The notes under the pieces are model-generated. The model searched no databases and was not told the origin of the DNA. It saw only the letters and a list, made by a program, of their open reading frames with translations. From Cytophagales bacterium (GTDB lineage: Bacteria > Bacteroidota > Bacteroidia > Cytophagales > Cyclobacteriaceae), in assembly GCA_016124425.1 (NCBI GenBank), contig WGNT01000133.1:1-48352 (forward strand): a DNA stretch of 48,352 bases, read 5' to 3'. Position numbers and translations under genes: made by a program. This document shows positions 36,403-47,602 of this stretch, one piece after another (within the stretch, counting starts at the first letter, position 1; each line of letters begins with the position of its first letter).

Positions 36403-37989
36403 ATGAAGAAAGAAATTCAGCTTACCCTTAGTCCGAGGGAAGCATTTGATGATACCGTTTTTCGCAATGCAGTCACAAAGATGGCGGGCCTATCCGCGGA
36501 TTCAGAGGATGTTTTTATCAGACAAACCAAACGATCCATTGATGCTCGTGGCAGAGACGTAAAGGTCAATGTTACGGCCGAAATCTTTGTCAGCGAGCCG
36601 CCGCTTCCCCTCATACAGCGCGACCGAACCTATCCTAAGGTGCATGACGTAAACCCAATCATCATTGTAGGCGCGGGTCCTGCAGGCTTGTTTGCTGCCT
36701 TGCGGGCTATTGAACTGGGGGTAAAACCGATTGTCATTGAGCGGGGGAAGGATGTTCGTGCAAGGCGAAGGGATCTCGCGGCCATCAATAAGGACCATGT
36801 GGTAAATCCCGAATCAAATTACTGTTTTGGGGAGGGAGGAGCCGGTACCTATTCGGATGGAAAGTTATATACACGCTCAAAAAAAAGGGGAGATATTCGA
36901 CGTATTATGGAGATTCTGGTTGCACATGGAGCTACCGAGGAAATTCTTGTCGATGCACATCCGCACATTGGAACCAATAAATTGCCGCAATTGGTCGCTG
37001 CATTAAGGCAGTCCATTCTGGATGCTGGAGGGGAAGTGCGTTTTGAGACCCGCGTGGACGATTTTGTAATAAATGGTAATGCAATAACCGGAGTGGTTTG
37101 TTCCTCGGGAGAAATAGTTGGAGGTTTGGGGGTAATCTTAGCCACGGGACATTCCGCTCGGGACATTTTTCATCTCCTCAATCGGAAGAAGATACTTATA
37201 GAAGCAAAGCCTTTTGCCCTCGGCGTACGGATTGAACACAGCCAACAACTGATCGATCAAATCCAATACCATTGTTCCTCTGACAGGGGACCCTACCTGC
37301 CTCCATCATCTTATTCCATTGTGCAACAGACCCAACTGAATCAGGTTGAGCGCGGCGTGTTTTCCTTTTGCATGTGCCCTGGCGGCTTTATTGTCCCCGC
37401 TGCTACCTCGCCAGGTGAGATCGTTGTCAATGGCATGAGCCCAAGCAGAAGAGACGGTAAATTCGCAAACTCCGGCATGGTCGTTGCCGTTGAACTGGAA
37501 GACCTATCTCCATATCGCAACCATGGGCCCTTGGCGGGTTTGGTATTTCAACAGGAGGTAGAACAACGCGCATGGGCATTCGGAGGCAAAACGCAACAGG
37601 CCCCAGCACAACGGATGGTAGACTTTGTCAACAAAAAGGAGAGTTCAACCTTACTACCCACGTCCTATCAGCCAGGTATTGTTTCGGTAGGCATGGATGA
37701 AGTACTTCCAGACTTTATAGCACAGCGGTTGAGGCAGGCCTTTATTATGTTTAACAAGAAGATGAAGGGGTACTTTACCAATGAGGCGCAAATGATTGGG
37801 ATCGAAAGCCGAACGTCCTCCCCCGTACGTATCCCGAGGGATAAGGAGACATTGGAACACCCCCATGTTAGAAGGTTATTTCCCTGTGGTGAGGGGGCTG
37901 GTTTCGCTGGTGGCATTGTTTCTGCTGCAATGGATGGGGAGCGGTGTGCTGAGCGACTCATCGCCCTATACAAAAACAAACCTAACTAA
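36403..37989 (+). CDS. FAD-dependent dehydrogenase of the COG2509 type
   Basis: The 528-residue protein starts with a short alpha/beta domain (1-80, including SIDARGRDVKVNVTAEIFV) and then a Rossmann FAD site IIVGAGPAGLFAALRAIELG (about 87-106). ERGKDVRARRRD, SNYCFGEGGAGTYSDGKL and the final GEGAGFAGGIVSAAMDG are hallmarks of this widely conserved flavoprotein group of unknown substrate. It is cytoplasmic. The CoA-binding gene follows after 12 bases, so they are probably co-transcribed. Confidence 0.92.
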   Translation: MKKEIQLTLSPREAFDDTVFRNAVTKMAGLSADSEDVFIRQTKRSIDARGRDVKVNVTAEIFVSEPPLPLIQRDRTYPKVHDVNPIIIVGAGPAGLFAALRAIELGVKPIVIERGKDVRARRRDLAAINKDHVVNPESNYCFGEGGAGTYSDGKLYTRSKKRGDIRRIMEILVAHGATEEILVDAHPHIGTNKLPQLVAALRQSILDAGGEVRFETRVDDFVINGNAITGVVCSSGEIVGGLGVILATGHSARDIFHLLNRKKILIEAKPFALGVRIEHSQQLIDQIQYHCSSDRGPYLPPSSYSIVQQTQLNQVERGVFSFCMCPGGFIVPAATSPGEIVVNGMSPSRRDGKFANSGMVVAVELEDLSPYRNHGPLAGLVFQQEVEQRAWAFGGKTQQAPAQRMVDFVNKKESSTLLPTSYQPGIVSVGMDEVLPDFIAQRLRQAFIMFNKKMKGYFTNEAQMIGIESRTSSPVRIPRDKETLEHPHVRRLFPCGEGAGFAGGIVSAAMDGERCAERLIALYKNKPN

Positions 37990-38001
37990 CCGAACAAAAT
38001 A

Positions 38002-38373
38002 ATGAAAACCAAAAAAACTGTAGTCCTTGGCGCTTCGCCAAATGAAGATAGATATGCCTACGTAGCAGCTCAGATGCTGCATGAGCGGGATATTCCGTTT
38101 GTTCCTGTAGGAATAAAAAAGGGTTTTGTATTCGGGGAGGAAATTCGTGATTTAAAAGAGCGACCGGTTATAGAAGATGTTGATACGGTGACCATGTATG
38201 TATCCGCAAAGAACCAAGTTGAGTGGTACGACTATATCCTTTCGCTAAACCCGAAGCGAATTATATTCAATCCCGGTGCACAAAATCCTGAATTGTCGCA
38301 GCTCGCAAAAGAAAAAGGCATACAAAGCGTATCCGCCTGTACATTGGTAATGTTGAGTTCCGGACAGTTTTAA
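38002..38373 (+). CDS. CoA-binding domain protein
   Basis: The 123-residue protein is a single CoA_binding_2 Rossmann domain (KTVVLGASPNEDRYAYVAAQML, PVGIKKGFVFGEEI, MYVSAKNQVEWYDYIL, NPGAQNPEL, ACTLVMLSSG). Such stand-alone domains are common and their role is unknown; the fold binds CoA or a nucleotide. It is the second gene of a two-gene unit with the COG2509 flavoprotein. Confidence 0.9.
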   Translation: MKTKKTVVLGASPNEDRYAYVAAQMLHERDIPFVPVGIKKGFVFGEEIRDLKERPVIEDVDTVTMYVSAKNQVEWYDYILSLNPKRIIFNPGAQNPELSQLAKEKGIQSVSACTLVMLSSGQF

Positions 38374-38472
38374 ATTCCATTTGTTGGAGTGTGTATTACT
38401 ACCCTTTGCTGAAACTTAACTTTTGGCCGACCAATCTAAGTTCAACAAATCGCGTATGGTCCGGCAAATAGG

Positions 38473-39363
38473 TTAGGATGGTCTTGCGGGTTGCTTTGGT
38501 GTGCTTTCTAAAAACAAGTTCATTATCCAGATATGTGGCGCAGAGATTAAAGATACCATAATAAAGAAGAGTAGGGTTATGTCTTTTTCGGCCAGCCACT
38601 GATTAAAAACCACCAAAATAAACGCAATGCCGATGATACTGATCAAGGAAAAAGGCAAAAGGCTTTTGACAAATAGCAGCCCGTTGTTCTCCTTTGCAAA
38701 ACTTAGTTTGTAGTATTCTTCCATCATGCTGGGTAATGCATGCCAAAAACAAAAATAAGTGATGAAGCCAAGCAGCAGCGGCATGTAGTAAAGGCAAAAC
38801 CCTAAAACAATCATTTCTATAATAAAACCGTATTTTTTCGGCGTTTTCTGCAGTAGGACTAGCAAGGAGCTTGTTAGGAAAAAACTACCAATTATCGGCG
38901 TCGTCCATGGATTTATAAATTGTATATCCACTAAATTCAGCAGAATCTCCCTAGTTTGATTGAAGTCGCCAAATAATATCACGGAGAGGTAGAAACATCC
39001 CATACTGAGATAAAGTAATTGTTTTTTACTTGTCGCAGGGACTGATATAAAGTGCGACTGTCCAAAATGGTAAGCGGACATCCCTATAAAAAGTACTAGG
39101 GCAGCAATGGGGTAAAAATACCAGCATAACAAATACACCAGCATTATGCCAAGGTATATGAGAATGAATGTTTTCAGGTTTTGTTTTTTGCCTTGGTTTT
39201 CTTGATAAAGCAGATGGTCAATAGCGCCATGGGGAATTCCTAGCGTTACCATCAAAAGGATAAACCATGCCCAAAGAAACGACTCACTTTGATATTCGGA
39301 AATGGAATAGGCAATACCTACCAGTATTCCAGTACCCTTACCTATGCCCTCAATGCGTTTCAT
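38473..39363 (-). CDS. blh: Beta-carotene 15,15'-dioxygenase (Brp/Blh family)
   Basis: The 296-residue integral membrane protein cleaves beta-carotene to two retinals. The expected iron-binding histidines are present: His45 and His50 in GIPHGAIDH, His99 and His104 in YHFGQSH, and His208 in FWHALPS. About eight hydrophobic segments are visible. It starts 14 bases inside the end of the lycopene cyclase gene, so the two are translated together. It supplies the chromophore for the rhodopsin two genes upstream and is the last gene of the cluster. Confidence 0.93.
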   Translation of the reverse strand: MKRIEGIGKGTGILVGIAYSISEYQSESFLWAWFILLMVTLGIPHGAIDHLLYQENQGKKQNLKTFILIYLGIMLVYLLCWYFYPIAALVLFIGMSAYHFGQSHFISVPATSKKQLLYLSMGCFYLSVILFGDFNQTREILLNLVDIQFINPWTTPIIGSFFLTSSLLVLLQKTPKKYGFIIEMIVLGFCLYYMPLLLGFITYFCFWHALPSMMEEYYKLSFAKENNGLLFVKSLLPFSLISIIGIAFILVVFNQWLAEKDITLLFFIMVSLISAPHIWIMNLFLESTPKQPARPS

Positions 39364-40498
39364 ATCGAAGCAATGACTTGATGAAAATTTTGAATTTCAA
39401 TCTACTTAATATAGATAGCTCTTGGAGAAAGGTAGTTTCTTCGTTTAAGAAATCCAAAATGTCTTGTCCATTGTTTTTTTTGAACAAGTCTTGAAAGACA
39501 AAGGGTAATTCACCTGGCCAACGCGTAGCGATATTCAAAAGTATATTGTCGTAAAAGGAAAATCTAGCTTTTCTAATCCAGTCAAGCTTACTACCGCCCT
39601 TACATTCTACGAGCGCATCGATTACCTGCTTGCTGTGTTTTTGTATGGTATGAAATGTGTATCCGGTGGAGGGCTTTGTACAACCTGCGACTGATCCCAG
39701 CGATATCAAATCGGGATGTTTAACTTCCGTATATAGGTTCTTTGTCGTCATGGGGATGCATCCCTCTTCACGGTAATTAATAATATATTCGTCGACCCCC
39801 AGCTTCTCTTGGATATACTTTTTAAGCTTTGATTCGAGCAGCGTTTTTGCTACAAACGGCTCTTTCGTGAAGAGCGTATACTCTACAAGCGCACGTTTCT
39901 TGGTGTGGGGTAAGATGTACACGAAAGCTGTTTCTGAAGGAAGAGCGGTTTCAAAATCCATCAAAATGACTCTTGAGGGATCAAAGCATGCGGAAGATGT
40001 TTCGATTTCCCAGCCCAAAAAAACCTGTTTGAGGTAGTTTTTATCTTTTAAGCTGCATAATGGGATTGAATTCAGGATTTTTTTTCCGGTAACCGTGCCA
40101 TTGTTAAGGGTTGTAACGACAGGCCGCCCGTCCCTTACAATAATGTCCGTTACCGAATCTAGCATCCAGGTAATATTATCGGCTGCGTGGATCTTTTCAG
40201 TCACACTGGCATAAAAATCCGATGATTTGATTTGAAAGTATCTCAGATCTACAAGCGGCTTGATTGTAGTAAAAGACCCATTTTTTAGCGATATATTATT
40301 CCAAGAAACGAGTGGAGAGTTTTTAGGGTGTATTTCGAGAGGTTCCTCGGACCAGTAACACCATGTTCTGTCATTTTTCTGTTTTGGGTCATTGTCTATT
40401 AGAAGAATACGCTGGTTTTTAAGCGGGCTATTGAGTAGATGGTAGACAAAACTCAATCCAGCACACCCCAAACCAGTGACTACAAGATCATAATCCAT
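39350..40498 (-). CDS. crtY: Lycopene beta-cyclase
   Basis: The 382-residue flavoprotein begins with the dinucleotide-binding motif VVTGLGCAGLSF (Gly9, Gly11, Gly14), followed by DNDPKQKNDRTWCYW, a signature of CrtY-type cyclases. GSVAGCTKPSTGYTFHTIQKH near 275 is the other family hallmark. It closes both ends of lycopene to form beta-carotene, the substrate of the next gene. It lies 58 bases after the rhodopsin gene, with a hairpin in that gap, and overlaps blh. Confidence 0.93.
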   Translation of the reverse strand: MDYDLVVTGLGCAGLSFVYHLLNSPLKNQRILLIDNDPKQKNDRTWCYWSEEPLEIHPKNSPLVSWNNISLKNGSFTTIKPLVDLRYFQIKSSDFYASVTEKIHAADNITWMLDSVTDIIVRDGRPVVTTLNNGTVTGKKILNSIPLCSLKDKNYLKQVFLGWEIETSSACFDPSRVILMDFETALPSETAFVYILPHTKKRALVEYTLFTKEPFVAKTLLESKLKKYIQEKLGVDEYIINYREEGCIPMTTKNLYTEVKHPDLISLGSVAGCTKPSTGYTFHTIQKHSKQVIDALVECKGGSKLDWIRKARFSFYDNILLNIATRWPGELPFVFQDLFKKNNGQDILDFLNEETTFLQELSILSRLKFKIFIKSLLRYETH

Positions 40499-40521
40499 AG
40501 GAGGAAGGATGTAGAATTAAA

Positions 40522-40550
40522 TAGGGGTCTTCCCTTAAGAAAGACCCCTA
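40522..40550 (-). terminator. Hairpin between rhodopsin and crtY
   Basis: TAGGGGTCTT (40522-40531) and AAGACCCCTA (40541-40550) form a perfect 10-base stem with a 9-base loop. In the minus-strand direction it is followed by TTTAATT, a weak T tract, so partial termination just after the rhodopsin gene is plausible. Confidence 0.7.
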
Positions 40551-40556
40551 CTTTTT

Positions 40557-41309
40557 TTATTGTTGTGTTACGGCAACAGTCTTACTTGATTCCGCGATAG
40601 CTACATAATAAATTACCAAACCGAATCCGATTTTGTTGATCGCATCTGCAAGGTTGTAGAATAAGTCTATGCTACTTACTTCAAAAGCTCCTGATAATAA
40701 GTTTCCTGGCAATACCATGTAACCTATTGGATAAATTGACCATCCAAGTGTGATGAAGATTTTTAGTAGGAACATTGCACTACCCAATGCAGGGCTGTCG
40801 GAAGTCTTGGTCAACTTAGCAATGTCGCCGGCAAATACCTCATAAACAATGTACAAATATCCCAAGGTTGATATAATACCCCAAAGGATGTTGTTGTCGA
40901 TACCGGAAGTTTCACCGATATATCCTGTTACGAGCATCACCAAAGAAGCAACAATTAGCTTAAACAAGGTTCCGCCTTTTGCGCCAAATGGCTTTGTCAA
41001 TAGGTAAAATTCCACGCACATCAAGGGAACTGTCAACGTCCAGTCCACATACCTGAACGCAGTTGGGCTTTGACCTGTTTGAAGGTAAAAATCCCTCATG
41101 TAATAATAGTGGACGGCAGCGATACCGGTGATCAAACCGGAAACTAACAAGGATAACTTCCACTTTCCGTCAACGGAATTTCTCTCCACAAAGAAGAATA
41201 CAGCCGATGCAAACATCGCCATATATCCAATGAAGAAGGTAATGGCTACTGGGTCAGTGTTAATGATTTTCTCCAGACCGACAATTTCAGCTACTAATGG
41301 TATGCTCAT
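40557..41309 (-). CDS. Light-driven proton pump rhodopsin (proteorhodopsin, green-tuned)
   Basis: The 250-residue seven-helix protein has the proton-pump motif DTE: Asp89 (acceptor), Thr93 and Glu100 (donor) in RYVDWTLTVPLMCVEFY. His67 in helix B partners Asp89 as in proteorhodopsins. Met97 is the green-tuning residue typical of Bacteroidota pumps. Retinal binds Lys226 (NKIGFG). By alignment of helix E (WGIISTLGYLYIVYEVFAG), Gly144 occupies the position of xanthorhodopsin Gly156, which forms the carotenoid-antenna opening; proteorhodopsins without antenna usually have a large residue there. It is the first gene of the cluster with crtY and blh. Confidence 0.96.
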   Translation of the reverse strand: MSIPLVAEIVGLEKIINTDPVAITFFIGYMAMFASAVFFFVERNSVDGKWKLSLLVSGLITGIAAVHYYYMRDFYLQTGQSPTAFRYVDWTLTVPLMCVEFYLLTKPFGAKGGTLFKLIVASLVMLVTGYIGETSGIDNNILWGIISTLGYLYIVYEVFAGDIAKLTKTSDSPALGSAMFLLKIFITLGWSIYPIGYMVLPGNLLSGAFEVSSIDLFYNLADAINKIGFGLVIYYVAIAESSKTVAVTQQ

Positions 41310-43637
<2,328 letters not shown>

Positions 43638-43653
43638 TGGTCAGGCACAGATC

Positions 43654-43685
43654 AAAAAGGGGGGCTTAGGGCCCCTTTTTTTTTC
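43654..43685 (+). terminator. Terminator after gyrB
   Basis: AAAAAGGGG (43654-43662) pairs with CCCCTTTTT (43672-43680) around a G-rich loop, followed by more T. It begins 17 bases after the gyrB stop. Confidence 0.82.
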
Positions 43686-43738
43686 TCTGATTATTTTGCT
43701 AAAATTACACCATCCTTGATTAGACTAAATAAAAGAAG

Positions 43739-45859
43739 ATGATACCATCCGATAAATTAGAAGAGGTAATTAACAACAGTGACCTGATTAGTAGGGATTT
43801 AAGCTGGTTAAAGTTTAACGAAAGGGTATTTGATCAGATATTAAAGGATACTAGGAATATATTCGAAAAGTTTAAGTTTTTGGCAATTACGGCTTCTAAC
43901 TTGGATGAATTTTTTATGATACGTGTTGGCTCCCTCTATAACTACCTTGATTATGATAAGGTAAGGGTGGATTATTCCGGTCTTCGGGAGGAGGCATTCA
44001 AAATGAAGTTAATGATAGAGTGTCAGCGCTTTCATACGCGGCAGCAAACCCATTTTCTTGAGCAGTTGCTTCCCCAAACCGAAAAGACTGGTTTTATTCT
44101 TAGCAATGTGAAGAATTTGGAGCCGGATGAACAATTGGCAATCAAAGACTATTTTTTCAAAGCCGTTTACCCGATGTTGACGCCGATGGTTTTTGACGGC
44201 TATCATACCTTCCCCATACTCATGAACAAATTGTTGATCTTTGGGGTCATCACACTGAATGAGGGAGACAAAAAGGATAATAGAAAGCTATCGTTTGTTC
44301 AAATCCCCTCCAATATCCCTAGGTTTTTTGAACTTGAACGTGAAGGCGCCATAATCTTTATTCCTATTGAGGAGGTGATACGTGAACATATTTTTTCCCT
44401 TTTTCGGAATGTAAACATTGAGTCCGTCAACCTGTTCCGCATTACGCGAAACGGAGATTTCACGCTTGAGGAAAGTGAAGATATGGATTCGAATTTTCTC
44501 GAAGAGGTAAAGCGTAAACTAAACGAGCGAAAAACCGGAAGGGTGGTTCGCATTGAAATAGAGGAGGGGTATAGCAAGTGGATGATCAATTTGCTAAAAG
44601 AACGCTGGATCATTAGCGATGATAGCATTTTCAAAATTCCCCGTAAAAGTCTCATGGATTTTACGGGACTTTGGCAAGTTATCGGCAACAAACGCTTTAA
44701 AGACAAAATTCCGCCCCCTCCGGATCCTGTTCCACCCCTTTCGTACCCGGAAGCAGCTACGGAAGATATTTTTCAAGTACTCAAAAACAAAGATATCTTG
44801 CTGCATCATCCCTATAACAGCATTGAACCCATCATGGTTTTGTTGGAAAAGGCGGTGGATGACCCGAGCGTCATGGCGATCAAGATGACCATATATCGCT
44901 TGGCAAAAAATTCCCGGATTGTCGGCGCGCTGCTGCGAGCGGTTGAAAATGGGAAGCATGTGTCCGTCTTATTTGAGGTAAAAGCTCGATTTGACGAAGA
45001 AAACAACATCAGAGAAGCAAAGCGGCTGCAAAAAGCCGGTTGCTTCGTAATCTACGGTGTGACGAATTTGAAAACGCATACCAAATTGATGTTGATTGTC
45101 AAAAAAGACGAAAATAAGGTGACTAGGTATGTGCACCTTGGATCAGGAAACTACAATGAAGAAACATCCCGGATATATACGGATATTGGACTCCTTACTA
45201 CCAATGAAATTCTGGCCAACGATGTGTCAGAATTCTTCAATGTAATCACCGGTCACTCTCTTCCAAATACTTATCAGAACCTACTTACCTCTCCAAGGGA
45301 AATGCGAAAAAAGCTGATCGAATTTATAGAGGAGGAAGCAGAAAACGCTCGAAACGGCCACCCATCCGGTATCTTTATTAAACTGAATTCCTTAGAAGAT
45401 TCAGCGTTTATATACGCATTGTACCGGGCCTCTCAGGCGGGTGTTAAGATAAAACTGATTATAAGGGGAATCTGCTGCCTTCGACCCGGTAGAATCGGGC
45501 TAAGTGAGAATATCGAAGTACTGTCGATCGTGGGGGATTTTCTGGAACATTCCCGAATTTACCACTTCCACAATAACGGCAACTCAAGAACCTACGTGGG
45601 CAGTGCCGATGCAATGGTACGGAGTTTTGATAAGCGGCTTGAGTCATTGTTTCGCGTGGAAACACCCATTCTCGAAAAGCAGCTTATGAACATTCTCGCC
45701 TATAATCTACGCGACAACGTCAATGCTTATCGCATGCAGGAGGACGGAAGCTACGTGAGCAAACAAAACGAGGCCGAAGTAGAACCTTTTAATATCCATC
45801 AGGAATTCTTCACACTTAAGCCCGAGATGATCACACAGGTGAAATTGGTACAGGAATGA
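43739..45859 (+). CDS. ppk1: Polyphosphate kinase 1
   Basis: The 706-residue protein has the PPK1 layout: N domain (LISRDLSWLKFNERVFDQIL, about 17-36), head domain, and two phospholipase-D-like catalytic domains. The phosphorylated His is His447 (KTHTKLML) and the second catalytic His is His604 (LEHSRIYHF); VHLGSGNYNEETSRIYTDIG is intact. It makes long-chain polyphosphate from ATP. Its stop is one base away from the stop of the opposing ppx gene, pairing synthesis with degradation. Confidence 0.96.
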   Translation: MIPSDKLEEVINNSDLISRDLSWLKFNERVFDQILKDTRNIFEKFKFLAITASNLDEFFMIRVGSLYNYLDYDKVRVDYSGLREEAFKMKLMIECQRFHTRQQTHFLEQLLPQTEKTGFILSNVKNLEPDEQLAIKDYFFKAVYPMLTPMVFDGYHTFPILMNKLLIFGVITLNEGDKKDNRKLSFVQIPSNIPRFFELEREGAIIFIPIEEVIREHIFSLFRNVNIESVNLFRITRNGDFTLEESEDMDSNFLEEVKRKLNERKTGRVVRIEIEEGYSKWMINLLKERWIISDDSIFKIPRKSLMDFTGLWQVIGNKRFKDKIPPPPDPVPPLSYPEAATEDIFQVLKNKDILLHHPYNSIEPIMVLLEKAVDDPSVMAIKMTIYRLAKNSRIVGALLRAVENGKHVSVLFEVKARFDEENNIREAKRLQKAGCFVIYGVTNLKTHTKLMLIVKKDENKVTRYVHLGSGNYNEETSRIYTDIGLLTTNEILANDVSEFFNVITGHSLPNTYQNLLTSPREMRKKLIEFIEEEAENARNGHPSGIFIKLNSLEDSAFIYALYRASQAGVKIKLIIRGICCLRPGRIGLSENIEVLSIVGDFLEHSRIYHFHNNGNSRTYVGSADAMVRSFDKRLESLFRVETPILEKQLMNILAYNLRDNVNAYRMQEDGSYVSKQNEAEVEPFNIHQEFFTLKPEMITQVKLVQE

Positions 45860-45860
45860 G

Positions 45861-46751
45861 CTAAGGAAGTGGCTGTAAGTTATTCCTTGCTTGGTCAAAA
45901 AGGTAATTCATAACCCCGTCTTTAAGGCCGACATCTGGTACAATCATTCGCGTGGACTTCGCAGCGTTCATGGCTGAAATGTAGATTTTTGAAGCGGGAA
46001 TAATCACATCCGCCCGATCTTCGTTTAATTTCAGTAGATGTATTCGTTCTTCAAAGGTGTGGCTTTGCAACTGGATTTGTACGGCCTTTATAGTAGCTAG
46101 ATCAAGGTATTTTTTTGTTTTACGCTGTTTGGAAAGCTCCATGATCTTGTTGATGTTGCCTCCCGTTCCAATGCACGTTACACTGTTTCCGCTTAGGTGG
46201 TGTCTAATAAACTGCGCCATTTCCGCATCAGTGGTAGCGGATTCATTTTCACTCAGCGTCCTTACAGAACCAAGGGCAAATGATTTGCTGGCGATTTTTA
46301 TGGATTTCTTGTAGATATTAAGTTCGGTACTTCCACCTCCCACATCGATATGGAGGTAGGTTTTATGGTCAATAATGGACCATAACGCACGGTCTATCAG
46401 TTCTGCCTCCCGATCCCCATCAATGATTGTTATCGTCAGGCCAATCTCTTCAGCTACTTGTTGGGCAATTTCTTCCCCGTTTTTTGATTCACGCATTGCG
46501 GATGTAGCACAGACCATGTAGTGGTCAACCTCGTAGAGTTCTATCAGTGTTTTGTATGCCCCCATAAGTTTCACGAATTTTTCGCGGTTCTTAGGACTGA
46601 TTTCCTGACGTAAGAAGACGTCATTTCCCAGACGTAGAGGAAATCGGAGGTATTCGACTTTTTTAAACGAATAGCTTCCTTGGTAGAAAAAAACATTTGT
46701 TATCTGTAACCGGATGGCGTTGGACCCAATATCAACTGCTGCTAATCTCAC
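45861..46751 (-). CDS. Exopolyphosphatase / pppGpp phosphatase (Ppx/GppA family)
   Basis: The 296-residue protein starts with GTG at 46751, because the family motif VDIGSNAIRLQI lies at residues 6-17 and no ATG fits. Further motifs are VCATSAMRESKNG (about 100) and the phosphate-binding HIDVGGGSTELNIY (about 135). It is the short, single-unit Ppx/GppA form without the C-terminal HD domain. It should hydrolyse polyphosphate ends or pppGpp. It is convergent with ppk1. Confidence 0.92.
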   Translation of the reverse strand: MRLAAVDIGSNAIRLQITNVFFYQGSYSFKKVEYLRFPLRLGNDVFLRQEISPKNREKFVKLMGAYKTLIELYEVDHYMVCATSAMRESKNGEEIAQQVAEEIGLTITIIDGDREAELIDRALWSIIDHKTYLHIDVGGGSTELNIYKKSIKIASKSFALGSVRTLSENESATTDAEMAQFIRHHLSGNSVTCIGTGGNINKIMELSKQRKTKKYLDLATIKAVQIQLQSHTFEERIHLLKLNEDRADVIIPASKIYISAMNAAKSTRMIVPDVGLKDGVMNYLFDQARNNLQPLP

Positions 46752-46860
46752 GTGTCTTAGTTCGTATGTTGCCTATAAAACGCAAATATCGGACAGAATC
46801 GCTTCTATCCGATAGAATGGTGAAAAATTAACCTCAATAGGTGCCTATTTTCATTACTCC

Positions 46861-47070
46861 CTACCTCTTTCGGGAAAGGGCTACCAATACTAGCCCCGAG
46901 ACCAAGGCTGCACCGCCGGCGTAGGGAGACCAATTAATCTGATTTTCCTTGTCAGCATTTACTTCAATTGGCCCGGCATCGATAACGGTTTCCTCTGTGG
47001 TATAGGATACGCCGGTAATGATGAACATAATCACTCCAACTACAATTAAGATAATTCCAAAAATTTTCAT
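46861..47070 (-). CDS. Small two-helix membrane protein
   Basis: The 69-residue protein has two hydrophobic segments (about 3-22, FGIILIVVGVIMFIITGVSY, and 50-64, YAGGAALVSGLVLVAL) joined by an acidic loop, and a basic C-terminus (SRKR). It is similar in layout to DUF3185-type small membrane proteins. Function unknown. It lies 86 bases after the DUF202 gene on the same strand, so co-transcription is possible. Confidence 0.75.
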   Translation of the reverse strand: MKIFGIILIVVGVIMFIITGVSYTTEETVIDAGPIEVNADKENQINWSPYAGGAALVSGLVLVALSRKR

Positions 47071-47155
47071 AGCTACGTTGTGTTTGTTTTGTGCAGGTAG
47101 TTCAAAAAGCTTACCAAATCACCAGCAGGGTAAGCCGAATGGCTAAAACGATGCG

Positions 47156-47431
47156 TTACATATCGGCATACCGTCCCCTTTTTAATTTTCGGCGAAGGCG
47201 GAAATAATTATAAAAACCTAGTACCACCAACATGATACTGATGAGGAATGAAATATAACCCAGATCTTTAACATTGTCCAAATCCTCTACTTTAATCAAT
47301 GCCGTGCCACTGACGACAAAATACAAACTGGTCCTGATGTAGGATAGAAGTGTTCGGTCATTCGCCAATTTTGTGCGTTGCCTCGCAAGAAAATCCCGTA
47401 CGATTAACTCCTCTTCCATATCTGATTGCAT
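47156..47431 (-). CDS. DUF202 (YidH-like) small membrane protein
   Basis: The 91-residue protein carries the DUF202 signature LANDRTLLSYIRTSLYFVVSG (about 22-42), two hydrophobic segments (35-47 and 58-75) and a basic C-terminus (RRKLKRGRYADM). Family function is unknown. The start may be Met5 (ATG at 47419). It is the upstream member of two adjacent small membrane-protein genes. Confidence 0.85.
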   Translation of the reverse strand: MQSDMEEELIVRDFLARQRTKLANDRTLLSYIRTSLYFVVSGTALIKVEDLDNVKDLGYISFLISIMLVVLGFYNYFRLRRKLKRGRYADM

Positions 47432-47602
47432 ATTTTTGGTGAAATCTAAAATTTTATTTCAGTTTAAATTTTTTTGTAGTTAATTCAACACAGCGTTTTG
47501 ATTCAGTGGACCAATCGATTGAATAGGGCAGTCCCAAATTTATACAACGCTACTTAATTTATCAATAACCACAAAAAATACTTCATCTTAACTAATGTAA
47601 CT

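Noticed and set aside
38473..41309. A complete carotenoid biosynthesis cluster
   Set aside because: Only the lycopene cyclase and the beta-carotene cleavage enzyme are here; no phytoene synthase or desaturase gene is found in the window.
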